Positions 26,174 to 33,733 of a stretch of DNA of 64,000 bases are shown one piece after another. How positions within the stretch are numbered: the stretch's first letter is position 1; every line of letters starts with the position of its first letter. Below the pieces are notes generated by a model. That model had not been told where the DNA came from. It saw nothing but the letters and a program-made list of their open reading frames with translations, and did no database searches. The stretch comes from Paenarthrobacter nicotinovorans. GTDB lineage: Bacteria; Actinomycetota; Actinomycetes; Actinomycetales; Micrococcaceae. Location of the stretch: positions 186,001 through 250,000 of the forward strand of contig NZ_SZVS01000007.1 of the NCBI RefSeq assembly GCF_007670255.1, read 5' to 3'. The translations under genes were made by a program, and so were the position numbers.

Positions 26174-26238
26174 TCGAACTCCTAACTCAGACATGCACGA
26201 ATGGTGATGACTTGCGGCCACCATTGGTCGCAGTCGAA

Positions 26239-26373
26239 TCAAAAGGCCGGGCACCACGGTGTGCCTCCGGCTGTTTCCCCCGTTGATGTTGCGTGCCGGG
26301 CCGGGCGCTCGATGTAGTCGGCGCCCGGGCCAGGTCCGCCAGGCCAGCACCCTGTAGGTGTGGCGTGGGTCAT
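26239..26373 (-). CDS. leaderless 44-codon upstream frame ahead of the permease gene
   Basis: ATG 26373 lies 7 bases after a -10 element (TAACCT), exactly as the betB ATG does after its own. The frame begins MTHAT, while betB begins MTQAT, and the flanking DNA aligns without gaps. After five codons the similarity ends and the frame runs through a Pro/Gly-rich stretch to TGA at 26239-26241, 65 bases before the permease ATG. It looks like a start region copied with the promoter. Whether it is translated, or acts on the downstream gene, is unknown. Confidence 0.5.
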   Translation of the reverse strand: MTHATPTGCWPGGPGPGADYIERPARHATSTGETAGGTPWCPAF

Positions 26374-26380
26374 AAAAAGC

Positions 26381-26433
26381 AGGTTAGTTCAGTTTGAACA
26401 GCCGTTCAAGAGCCTGCATGAACAAATGTTCAA
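26381..26433 (-). promoter_or_regulatory. permease promoter with two TTGAACA-type palindromes
   Basis: On the minus strand, -35 TTGAAC (26404-26409), a 17-base spacer and -10 TAACCT (26381-26386). Box A on the plus strand is TTGAACAGCCGTTCAA (26394-26409), overlapping the -35. Box B is ATGAACAAATGTTCAA (26418-26433). Centres are 24 bases apart, as at the betB promoter. Confidence 0.75.
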
Positions 26434-26452
26434 AAGTTTCCGGTGTTACGAC

Positions 26453-28093
26453 TCAGGCAAGCGACAAGCTGAAGTCCGCATCCGCCGTCGTGGTTTCTTC
26501 CTGGCGGCTGGCGCGGATGAGGTCAGCGCAACGCTCACCGATCATCATGACAGTGATGTTCGGGTTAACCGTGACGTGCTCCGGCATGACGGACGCATCT
26601 GCAACCCGCAGGCCGGTGACTCCCTTGACCCGCAACTCCGGATCCAAAGGCGACATCCCGTCGTCGTAAGCTCCCAACCTGACGGTTCCCACCGGGTGGT
26701 AGACCGTGTTGTGGGTCTTGCGGATGTACTCCTGCAATTCCTCATCGGTCTGCGCTTCGACGCCGGGGGAGAGCTCGCGGCCGGTCCACTCCGCCATGGC
26801 GGGCTGCGCGGCGATCTCGCGGGCTTTGCGGATGCCTGCCACCATGACGCGCATGTCGTGGCCCTCCGGATCCGTGAAGTAGCGCGGGTCCACCATGGGC
26901 TTGTCGCGGAAGTCGCGGCTGCGCAGGCGCACCGTGCCCCGGGAGCGGGCGTGCGTGACGTTCGGCGTGAGGCTGAAGCCGTTCTCGGTGGTGGGGTAGC
27001 CGTGCCGGAGCGTGTTCATGTCGAAGGGGACCGAGCCGTAGTGCATCATGAGGTCCGGACGGTCCAGGCCGTCCTCGGTGGGCGTGAAGATGCCGATCTC
27101 CCACCACTGGGTGGAGGACTGGGCCATCGGCTGCTTCGCCTCGAACTGCACCACGCCCTCGGGGTGGTCCTGCAGGTTCTCACCCACGCCGGGTGAGTCG
27201 ACAATCGCCTCGATGCCGTGCTCCGCGAGGTGCGCTGCCGGGCCGATGCCGGACAGCATGAGCAGCTTCGGCGAATCGATGGCCCCGGTCGACAGGACAA
27301 CCTCGTGGCGGGCGGACAGGCGGTGGGTGCGGCCGAAGGCCGAATCGACGACGTCGACGCCGGTGCAGCGCTTGTCGGCGTCGAACACCAGTTGGCGGGC
27401 CCTCAGGCCCGTCAGGAGCGTGAAGTTCGGGCGGTCAACGATGGGGTGGATATAGGACACCGAGCTGGAGGAGCGGGTTCCGTCGGCGCGGCGGTTGATC
27501 TGGAAGAAGTTGGCGCCGTTGACCACGGTGGTGCCCGTGTTGAACTTCGCCCGCGGAATGCCCGACTGTTCGCAGGCGTCCAGCAGTGCGACGCCGGCGG
27601 GGTCGGCCGGGGGCACGTTCATGAGGTGCACGGGACCCGAGTCGCCATGGTGCGGAGCATCCGGGCCGGCGTCTTCGTTGGTCTCCAGGCGCTTGTACAG
27701 CGGCCAGGCGGCATCGGCGTTCCATCCCGTTGCGCCGTACTTGGATTCCCACTCGTCCAGGTCCTCGCGGGGAGCCCAAAAAGCAATGCAGGAGTTGTGG
27801 CTTGAACAGCCGCCCATGACTTTTGCCCGGGCGTGGCGCATGAAGGAGTTGCCGTTTTCCTGCGGTTCGATCGGGTAGTCCCAGTCGTAGCCGGATTCCA
27901 GGAGTTCCATCCAGCGATCCAACTGCAGGATTTCGGGCAGGTTGCGGTCATCAGGGCCGGCCTCCACGAGGGCGACGGTGACGTCTGGATCCTCGCTCAG
28001 CCGGGCGGCTACAGCTGCGCCCGCCGACCCGCCGCCGATGACGACGTAATCGAAGGCGCGCTCGCCGAGGTCCTCAATGTTGTCGTAGTGCAT
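26453..28093 (-). CDS. betA: choline dehydrogenase (GMC oxidoreductase)
   Basis: A 546-residue FAD enzyme oxidising choline to betaine aldehyde. Seen: FAD-binding YVVIGGGSAGAAVAARLSE, the GMC signature around MGGCSSHNSCIAFWAPREDL, the second signature GAIDSPKLLMLSGIGP, and the catalytic pair region NTVYHPVGT and VNPNITVMMIGE. The start codon follows directly after the betB stop (no gap), so the two are cotranscribed and probably translationally coupled. Length agrees with BetA (540-560). Other alcohol substrates occur in the GMC family; the betB neighbour makes choline most likely. Confidence 0.9.
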   Translation of the reverse strand: MHYDNIEDLGERAFDYVVIGGGSAGAAVAARLSEDPDVTVALVEAGPDDRNLPEILQLDRWMELLESGYDWDYPIEPQENGNSFMRHARAKVMGGCSSHNSCIAFWAPREDLDEWESKYGATGWNADAAWPLYKRLETNEDAGPDAPHHGDSGPVHLMNVPPADPAGVALLDACEQSGIPRAKFNTGTTVVNGANFFQINRRADGTRSSSSVSYIHPIVDRPNFTLLTGLRARQLVFDADKRCTGVDVVDSAFGRTHRLSARHEVVLSTGAIDSPKLLMLSGIGPAAHLAEHGIEAIVDSPGVGENLQDHPEGVVQFEAKQPMAQSSTQWWEIGIFTPTEDGLDRPDLMMHYGSVPFDMNTLRHGYPTTENGFSLTPNVTHARSRGTVRLRSRDFRDKPMVDPRYFTDPEGHDMRVMVAGIRKAREIAAQPAMAEWTGRELSPGVEAQTDEELQEYIRKTHNTVYHPVGTVRLGAYDDGMSPLDPELRVKGVTGLRVADASVMPEHVTVNPNITVMMIGERCADLIRASRQEETTTADADFSLSLA

Positions 28094-29605
28094 CTAGTTC
28101 TCCTTGCCGTGGTCAGCGAACCAACCAGTGACCTGGGGGTTGGTGTTCTGGTAGATGTGCTTGGCTTCCTGGTACTCGGCCAGTCCGGTGGGGCCGAGCT
28201 CCCGGCCCACTCCCGATGCGCCGAACCCGCCCCACTCCGCCTGCGGGAGGTAGGGGTGGTAGTCGTTGATCCAGATGGTGCCGTGGCGGAGCCGGCCCGC
28301 CACGCGCTGTGCCTTGCCTGCGTCCTGGGTCCAGACAGCTCCGGCCAGGCCGTAGATGGTGTCGTTGGCAATGGCCACGGCTTCGTCCTCGGTGCTGAAC
28401 GTTTCCACCGTCACCACCGGACCGAAGGCCTCGTCGGTGACCACGGACATCCCGCGGGTGACGCGGTCCAGGATGGTCGGCTGGTAGTAGAAGCCGGCGT
28501 CGTACTTTCCGCCTTCAGGTGCCGAACCGCCGGTCCGCAGCCGCGCGCCCTCGGCAACGCCGCGCTGGACGTACTCGTGGACCTTGGCGCGGTGCTCTGC
28601 GGAGATCAGCGGGCCGGTTTCGGCGTCCTCATCGAAGGGGCCGCCGAGGCGGATGGCTTCGGCGCGGCGGACCAGCTCATCGACGAAACGCTCGGCGATG
28701 GACTCCTCCACCACAAGGCGGGCACCTGCCGAGCAGACCTGGCCGGAGTGGAGGAAGGCGCCGTTGAGGGCGTTGTCGACGGCGGCATCGAAGTCGGCGT
28801 CGGCGAAGATAACGTTGGGGTTCTTGCCGCCCAGTTCCAGCGCCACCTTCTTGACGGTGGCGGCCGCGGCGGCCGCGATGCTCTTGCCGGTTTCCAGGCC
28901 GCCGGTGAAGGAGACGAGGTCGACGTCGGGATGTTCCGTCAGCGGTGCGCCCACCTTCCGGCCGGGGCCGGTGAGAAGGTTCGCGACGCCGTCGGGCAGG
29001 CCGAGATCCTTCAGGAGTTGCATCGCGAGGATGGCGGTGGATGGTGTCAGCTCGGCGGGTTTGAGGACGAAGGAGCAGCCTGCGGCCAGTGCGGGGGCGA
29101 TCTTCCAGGCTGCCTGCAGCAGCGGGTAGTTCCACGGGGTGATGAGGCCGCAAACGCCAACGGGTTCGTAGACGATCCGGCTGACGACGTCGGGGTTGCC
29201 GGCGTCGACGACCCGACCCGGTTGCTGGCCTGCGAGCCTGCCGAAGTATTCGAAGCAGGCGGCGATGTCGTCGATGTCGATCCGGCTTTCGACGATGCGC
29301 TTGCCGGTGTCGAGGGATTCTGCGCGGGCGAACTTCTCGCGGCGTTCACGCAGCCCGGCGGCAACCTTGAGCAGGAACGCGCCACGCTCGGGCGCAGGCA
29401 CCGAGGACCATACGCTGGAGTCGAAGGCTGCGCGGGCAGCGGCGATGGCGCGTTCGGCGTCCTCTGGGCCGGCCTCGGACACTGTGGCGACCAGCTCGCC
29501 GTCGGCCGGGTTGTGGATGTGGCGGACCGTGCCGGACGCGGACGGCTCCCAGGAGCCGTTGATGAAAAGCGTGGCAGCGGAGTCGGAAAATGTGGCTTGG
29601 GTCAT
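28094..29605 (-). CDS. betB: betaine aldehyde dehydrogenase
   Basis: A 503-residue aldehyde dehydrogenase forming glycine betaine from betaine aldehyde. Seen: FIxGxW-type start FINGSWEPS, NPWNYP-type PWNYPLLQAAWKIAPALAAG, FTGGLETGKSI in the cofactor site, ELGGKNPNVIF with the catalytic Glu, and the nucleophile Cys in FLHSGQVCSAGARL. The ATG lies 7 bases after a -10 TACTCT and has no ribosome binding site, so the mRNA is probably leaderless. It heads the betBA operon. Confidence 0.92.
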   Translation of the reverse strand: MTQATFSDSAATLFINGSWEPSASGTVRHIHNPADGELVATVSEAGPEDAERAIAAARAAFDSSVWSSVPAPERGAFLLKVAAGLRERREKFARAESLDTGKRIVESRIDIDDIAACFEYFGRLAGQQPGRVVDAGNPDVVSRIVYEPVGVCGLITPWNYPLLQAAWKIAPALAAGCSFVLKPAELTPSTAILAMQLLKDLGLPDGVANLLTGPGRKVGAPLTEHPDVDLVSFTGGLETGKSIAAAAAATVKKVALELGGKNPNVIFADADFDAAVDNALNGAFLHSGQVCSAGARLVVEESIAERFVDELVRRAEAIRLGGPFDEDAETGPLISAEHRAKVHEYVQRGVAEGARLRTGGSAPEGGKYDAGFYYQPTILDRVTRGMSVVTDEAFGPVVTVETFSTEDEAVAIANDTIYGLAGAVWTQDAGKAQRVAGRLRHGTIWINDYHPYLPQAEWGGFGASGVGRELGPTGLAEYQEAKHIYQNTNPQVTGWFADHGKEN

Positions 29606-29612
29606 ACGAAGC

Positions 29613-29665
29613 AGAGTAGTTCATCTTGAACATCTGTTCAAGGAAAATTATGAACAGATGTTCAA
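29613..29665 (-). promoter_or_regulatory. betBA promoter with two TTGAACA-type palindromes
   Basis: On the minus strand, -35 TTGAAC (29636-29641), a 17-base spacer and -10 TACTCT (29613-29618). Box 1 on the plus strand, TTGAACATCTGTTCAA (29626-29641), covers the -35. Box 2, ATGAACAGATGTTCAA (29650-29665), lies upstream with centres 24 bases apart. The arrangement suits a repressor binding as two dimers; an activator at the distal box is also possible. Confidence 0.8.
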
Positions 29666-29729
29666 ATCTCGGTTTATGTGGCGGACGTGTGGCACCCATC
29701 CCTGCTCCCGGCGGCTCCGAATCAGTTGC

Positions 29730-31331
29730 ATGGAAAAGCTTGGATCCCGGACCAGAGGTACCCACAGCATGGCGGCGCTGGCAGGAGTGGTGTCGGCAGG
29801 CGTCGTGCTCGCCGTAGCGGAGCTGATCGGCGCGTTCTTTACTGCCAGGGCAACGCCCTTTTTTGCGCTGGGATCGACCTTCATCGACTTCACGCCGCCG
29901 TGGCTGAAGGACTTTGCGATCGCGACGTTCGGTACCAACGACAAGGCCGCCCTGTTTGTCGGGATGGGCGTGACGATCGCCGTTCTTGCCTGCGTGCTGG
30001 GCATCGTGGCCTACCGCAAATGGGCTTTGGGCGTGCTGGGTGTGCTCTTCATGGGTGCGGTGATTGTGGCCTGCGTCCTGACCCGTGCCGGCGTGGGACC
30101 CCTCAACGCCATCCCGTCCATTTTGGGAACCCTTGCCGGCTTGTTCGTCCTGCGCCGCCTGATGGTTCCGTTGTGGGGGCTGAAGCCATGGCCTGAGGCT
30201 CCCGCCGATCAAGCGGCCGACGCCGGCGACCACCTCGGGAGCGCCGGCGCCGGAACCGTTGGTACCAGCCGACGTCGTTTTTTTGCTGCTGCCGGCATTA
30301 CTGCGGTGGCCGCGGGAATCGCGGCAACCGGTGGGCGGCTGCTGAGTTCGGCGCGAAACAACGTGGCCCAGGCCAGGGATGCGCTCCGCTTGCCCTCCCC
30401 CGTGAAGGCGGCGCCCCCCGTACCAGCCGGCGTCCAGTCTCCTGTGCCGGGCGTCTTTCCCTGGCTGACGCCGAACAGCGAGTTCTACCGCATTGACACG
30501 GCCCTCAGCGTCCCCGAAATCAACGTCAACGACTGGGAACTGCGCGTGCACGGCATGGTTGAGCAGGAAGTCACCATGAACTTCCAGGACCTTCTCGACG
30601 CCGAGCTGATCGAGTCGCACGTGACCCTCACCTGCGTGTCCAACCCGGTGGGTGGAAAACTGGCGGGCAACGCCAAATGGCTCGGCCTGCCCATCCGTGA
30701 AGTCCTCGCCAAGGCCAAGCCGAAGGAGGGGGCCGACATGGTGCTCTCCAAGTCCATCGACGGCTTCAGCGCCTCCACGCCGCTTGAAGTCCTGCAGGAT
30801 GACCGCGACGCCATGCTGGCAATCGGCATGAACGGTGAGCCGCTCCCTGTGGAGCACGGCTACCCAGTACGCATGGTGGTTCCCGGGCTGTACGGGTTCG
30901 TCTCAGCCACCAAATGGGTGGTGGAACTCGAGGTCACCCGCTTCGCGGACGCCAAGGCCTACTGGACTGAACGCGGTTGGTCCGAACGCGGCCCCATCAA
31001 GACCATGGCGCGCGTGGATGTCCCGAAATCCTTCGCGAAGTTCCCTCCCGGGAAGGTTGCCGTCGGCGGCACCGCTTGGGCGCAAACGCGGGGCATCACC
31101 AAGGTGGAAGTCCAGATCGACGACGGCGAATGGATGGAAGCAACCCTCTCCGACGAAGCATCCACCATCACGTGGCGTCAGTGGTCCTTTGAATGGGATG
31201 CCACGCCCGGCATCCACTACGTCAAGGCCAGGGCCACCGATGGCACCGGCGAAGTCCAAACGGAAAAGCGGGCCGATCCGGTGCCGGACGGTGCCTCGGG
31301 GTGGCCGTCGGTGATGGTGACGGTGGAGTGA
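29730..31331 (+). CDS. membrane-anchored molybdopterin oxidoreductase, sulfite oxidase fold
   Basis: A 533-residue protein. Residues about 14-155 form four hydrophobic membrane segments. Then come SRRRFF at 180-185 and an Ala/Gly-rich helix, a twin-arginine-like motif placed inside the chain. The remainder is the sulfite oxidase/YedY-type molybdopterin domain (NSEFYRIDTALSVPEIN, then HVTLTCVSNPVGG with the molybdenum-ligating Cys, YPVRMVVPGLYGF) and a C-terminal Ig-like dimerisation domain. The catalytic domain should face outside the membrane. ATG 29730 is preferred to 29769, since homologues I recall have a short charged N terminus before the first helix. Substrate unknown. Confidence 0.82.
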   Translation: MEKLGSRTRGTHSMAALAGVVSAGVVLAVAELIGAFFTARATPFFALGSTFIDFTPPWLKDFAIATFGTNDKAALFVGMGVTIAVLACVLGIVAYRKWALGVLGVLFMGAVIVACVLTRAGVGPLNAIPSILGTLAGLFVLRRLMVPLWGLKPWPEAPADQAADAGDHLGSAGAGTVGTSRRRFFAAAGITAVAAGIAATGGRLLSSARNNVAQARDALRLPSPVKAAPPVPAGVQSPVPGVFPWLTPNSEFYRIDTALSVPEINVNDWELRVHGMVEQEVTMNFQDLLDAELIESHVTLTCVSNPVGGKLAGNAKWLGLPIREVLAKAKPKEGADMVLSKSIDGFSASTPLEVLQDDRDAMLAIGMNGEPLPVEHGYPVRMVVPGLYGFVSATKWVVELEVTRFADAKAYWTERGWSERGPIKTMARVDVPKSFAKFPPGKVAVGGTAWAQTRGITKVEVQIDDGEWMEATLSDEASTITWRQWSFEWDATPGIHYVKARATDGTGEVQTEKRADPVPDGASGWPSVMVTVE

Positions 31332-31343
31332 GTGCAGCGCGTC

Positions 31344-31374
31344 AGAGGGCCTGAAATTTCTGACAAAGCCCTCT
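31344..31374. terminator. weak convergent hairpin
   Basis: AGAGGGC (31344-31350) pairs with GCCCTCT (31368-31374) across a 17-base loop between the oxidoreductase gene and the convergent TetR gene. No T run follows. Confidence 0.35.
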
Positions 31375-31393
31375 TGAACGGCCCGGGTGTGCC

Positions 31394-31996
31394 TTAGCGG
31401 TGTCCGTCCGGTGTCTGGCCAAAAGCAATCTGTTCCGTACGGGCGATACCCCGCTCGATGGCTGCCTTGTCGATGCCGAGGAGGGTGGTGAGCCACATGC
31501 CGTTTTGCACGACCACGACGTCGGCCGCCCGATCCTTGCACTCTTCGGGCGAGAGCCCAGGGACGGCATTCCCGATCAGCGCCGCGAGCCCCTGAAGGTA
31601 CCGGTCAAAGGCTGCGGCATTGATTTCTGCGAATTCCTCATTTGCCTGAGCCAGGGCCCACAAGTGGAGGCGAAGGGAGAGGTACGGGGTGGTCAGGAGG
31701 CCGGGGTCGGCGACGCGCCGCAGGGATTCCCGGAGTCGTTCGTCGGGACCCATGGAGGGGGAGGGCTCCACCAGCAGGAGGTCATGCTCTTCGATTTGGT
31801 GCAGCACCGCGCGGATCAGGCTGGGTTTGTCTTCGTAGTAGTAGTTCACGAGCCCCAGTGCAACGCCGGCTTCACGGGCCACTGCACGCATATTGATGCC
31901 CGAGATTCCGTGGCGGGACAGAAGTTCCAGGGCCGCTTCGAGAATGCGTGTTTGCCTGTCAGCCTGTTCGCCGGTTTTAGCGGTGCTTGTACCCAT
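31394..31996 (-). CDS. TetR-family regulator, BetI-like
   Basis: A 200-residue repressor. The DNA-binding part is RILEAALELLSRHGISGINMRAV and VALGLVNYYYEDKPSLI. The C-terminal domain has LRLHLWALAQANEEFAEI and VQNGMWLTTLLG, which resemble the equivalent helices of BetI (choline-responsive). It lies near, but not in, the choline operon, beyond the oxidoreductase gene. The ATG overlaps an inverted repeat and follows a TAGTCT -10 by 6 bases, so it appears leaderless and self-repressed. Its own site (TTTGGC-N9-GCCAAA) differs from the bet promoter boxes, which argues against a direct role there. Confidence 0.8.
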   Translation of the reverse strand: MGTSTAKTGEQADRQTRILEAALELLSRHGISGINMRAVAREAGVALGLVNYYYEDKPSLIRAVLHQIEEHDLLLVEPSPSMGPDERLRESLRRVADPGLLTTPYLSLRLHLWALAQANEEFAEINAAAFDRYLQGLAALIGNAVPGLSPEECKDRAADVVVVQNGMWLTTLLGIDKAAIERGIARTEQIAFGQTPDGHR

Positions 31997-32016
31997 TTGG
32001 CCAGACTATTGCCAAA
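31996..32016. promoter_or_regulatory. inverted repeat over the -10 and start of the BetI-like gene
   Basis: TTTGGC (31996-32001), nine bases, GCCAAA (32011-32016). The spacer contains the minus-strand TAGTCT -10, so a bound dimer would block transcription. Confidence 0.55.
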
Positions 32017-32040
32017 CCAAGGCCAGCGCATCTTGGCTGC

Positions 32041-32799
32041 CTAGAGGTTTCCTTCCGCGTAGATCCTCAGGGCGTCGCGCACAAAGGTGGCCCCTGACTC
32101 CCCGCCGTAATTCGCGGCGAAGCGTGGGTCCGCCACGTACATGTCGCCGAGTCCCGTGACGTAACCTTTGAGGTCCCCGCCAGGTGCCGCCGTCGGCGTT
32201 CCCGGGATGCCGCGGAGCCACTCGACGTGACGTTTCGCGAGGTCCTGCGCCTCGGCGCTGTCAGGGGCGGCGCCGGATTCTGCGGCCGCGATCCAGTCGG
32301 CGCCCAGCTTCTGGACGCGTTCCTTCCATTGCTGCTTTTCGTCGGCGCTCATGCCGCGCCACCAGGAGTCGCCGGCGGCGTAGGCGTCCTTGCCCCAGCG
32401 CTCCTCGACCTCGTCCTTGTACTGCGTGTGGTCGAAGCCATCGAACATGTCCTGTGCCATGTACTTTCCATCCCCTTGCATTGTGTCGATTGTTTGCCGA
32501 ACAGAGGCGATTTGCCGGGCCAGCCGGTCCTGTTCATGCGCAAGCCACTCCAAGTGGCTTTTCAGGGCTTTGACGGTGTCGGTCTCGCGGTGGAGCACCT
32601 CGGCGATCGCCGGGAGGCCGAGCCCCAGTTCGCGGAGCAGGAGGATGCGCTGGAGCTGAACCAGTGCCGGACCGTCATAGTAGCGATAGCCGTTATGACC
32701 GGTCCGGCTCGGTTTGAGCAGCCCAATGTCGTCATAGTGACGCAGTGTGCGGCTGGTGGTTCCCGCGATCCTTGCGATTTCCTGGATTGACCAGTCCAT
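32041..32799 (-). CDS. MerR-family regulator with TipAS antibiotic-binding domain
   Basis: A 252-residue protein. The N-terminal winged helix is SIQEIARIAGTTSRTLRHYDDIGLLKP followed by a dimerisation coil (QLQRILLLRELGLGL to LARQIASVRQ). From about residue 115 comes a TipAS domain with MFDGFDHTQYKDEVEERWG and DPRFAANYGG, as in the thiopeptide-sensing TipA. The two parts are in one frame, as in the long TipA form. GGAGG precedes the ATG. It should activate its own promoter by untwisting a spacer-centred dyad. No exporter gene is adjacent, so the regulated gene may be only tipA-like itself, with the domain acting as a drug sponge. Confidence 0.88.
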   Translation of the reverse strand: MDWSIQEIARIAGTTSRTLRHYDDIGLLKPSRTGHNGYRYYDGPALVQLQRILLLRELGLGLPAIAEVLHRETDTVKALKSHLEWLAHEQDRLARQIASVRQTIDTMQGDGKYMAQDMFDGFDHTQYKDEVEERWGKDAYAAGDSWWRGMSADEKQQWKERVQKLGADWIAAAESGAAPDSAEAQDLAKRHVEWLRGIPGTPTAAPGGDLKGYVTGLGDMYVADPRFAANYGGESGATFVRDALRIYAEGNL

Positions 32800-32830
32800 C
32801 CGTCCTCCGTCCCTTTGCTTGTTCTTCGAC

Positions 32831-32859
32831 AGTAAAGGTTGACGTTACGTCAAGGTCAA
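32831..32859 (-). promoter_or_regulatory. MerR-type promoter of the TipA-like gene
   Basis: On the minus strand, -35 TTGACC (32854-32859) and -10 TTTACT (32831-32836), 17-base spacer. The palindrome TTGACGT-T-ACGTCAA (32839-32853) sits inside the spacer, the classical MerR-family placement, although the spacer is 17 rather than 19 bases. Confidence 0.65.
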
Positions 32860-32876
32860 GGGGAAGGCGGGAGCCA

Positions 32877-33524
32877 TTAGTCGGCCAGGATCAGGTAGAG
32901 AGCGCGGCGTGTCTCGTCGAGCTTCTCGATGGCGGCCCGGCGTTGTTCGTCGGTTGCCGCGCCACGGAACTGGTGGATCACGCCCATCAGCTTGCCGATG
33001 CTTTGGTGGAATTCCTGCATGTTTCCGTCAGCCTCGGTGTTCCAGGCGTTGGCGAGCTCTTCTTCATGCTCAGCTACGTAGGCGCGGCCGTCGTCGGTCA
33101 GTGTGAATTCCGTGCGACGTCCTTCTCCCACGGCTGTGATGAGTTCTTCATCAACCAGCTGCTGCAGGGTGGGGTAAACGGATCCGGGGCTGGGCCGCCA
33201 TGCGCCGGACGTCTTCTCCGCGATGGTCTTGATCAGTCCATAGCCGTTTGATGGAGCTTCGGCCAGCAGCGAGAGGATCGCCGCGCGGACATCGCCGCGG
33301 TTGCGGCGCGGACCGCCAGGACCGAAGCCGCGGGGACCGAATCCGCCGGGGCCAAAGCCGCCGGGGCCGAATCCCGGGCCGAAGCCTGGGCCGCGGCCCG
33401 GTCCGAACCCACCATGTCCGCCGGGACCACGACGACCTTTGCCTCGGTTGAAGCGGCCGTGAGCGTGGGGTCCTTCGCTGTGTTCCGGGAAGGGGTGTTC
33501 TTCGTGATTGTGGATGCCTTTCAT
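32877..33524 (-). CDS. PadR-family regulator with Gly/Phe/Pro-rich N-terminal extension
   Basis: A 215-residue protein. Residues 1-75 are low complexity: a His/Glu-rich opening, then repeated GFGPG units and basic Arg/Lys. The PadR winged helix follows (RAAILSLLAEAPSNGYGLIKTI, SPGSVYPTLQQLVDEELIT, RRTEFTLTDDGRAY), then a C-terminal helix for dimerisation. PadR proteins often have His/Gly-rich starts, but this repeat block is long. AAAGGA precedes the ATG, and two palindromes lie upstream, suggesting autoregulation. No transporter or target gene is adjacent. Confidence 0.85.
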   Translation of the reverse strand: MKGIHNHEEHPFPEHSEGPHAHGRFNRGKGRRGPGGHGGFGPGRGPGFGPGFGPGGFGPGGFGPRGFGPGGPRRNRGDVRAAILSLLAEAPSNGYGLIKTIAEKTSGAWRPSPGSVYPTLQQLVDEELITAVGEGRRTEFTLTDDGRAYVAEHEEELANAWNTEADGNMQEFHQSIGKLMGVIHQFRGAATDEQRRAAIEKLDETRRALYLILAD

Positions 33525-33560
33525 AACAGCATCGTCCTTTCGATAGTTTTCACCGATGGA

Positions 33561-33587
33561 GTATCGGCGATACTTAACGATATATCG
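33561..33587. promoter_or_regulatory. PadR autoregulatory operator candidate
   Basis: GTATCG-G-CGATAC (33561-33573) and CGATATATCG (33578-33587) are adjacent perfect palindromes sharing the CGATA half, 37-63 bases upstream of the PadR start. CGATA also recurs at 33541. Confidence 0.55.
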
Positions 33588-33662
33588 GTGAATATCGAAG
33601 CGTCAAGGGGATGTGAGTGAGGGTTGGGTTGAAGGGGGTGGGATGTGAGTGAGGGTTAAAGC

Positions 33663-33708
33663 ACGACGGCGGGTGCGGACTTATCGCTAAGTCCGCACCC
33701 GCCGTCGT
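33663..33708. terminator. long perfect hairpin downstream of nadE
   Basis: A perfect 21-bp stem (33663-33683 with 33688-33708) and TCGC loop. It is followed by TAAAAAGC on the plus side. It ends nadE on the minus strand, where GCTTTAAC follows the stem. Confidence 0.75.
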
Positions 33709-33733
33709 TAAAAAGCGTTGCTCTAAGGGGTGG

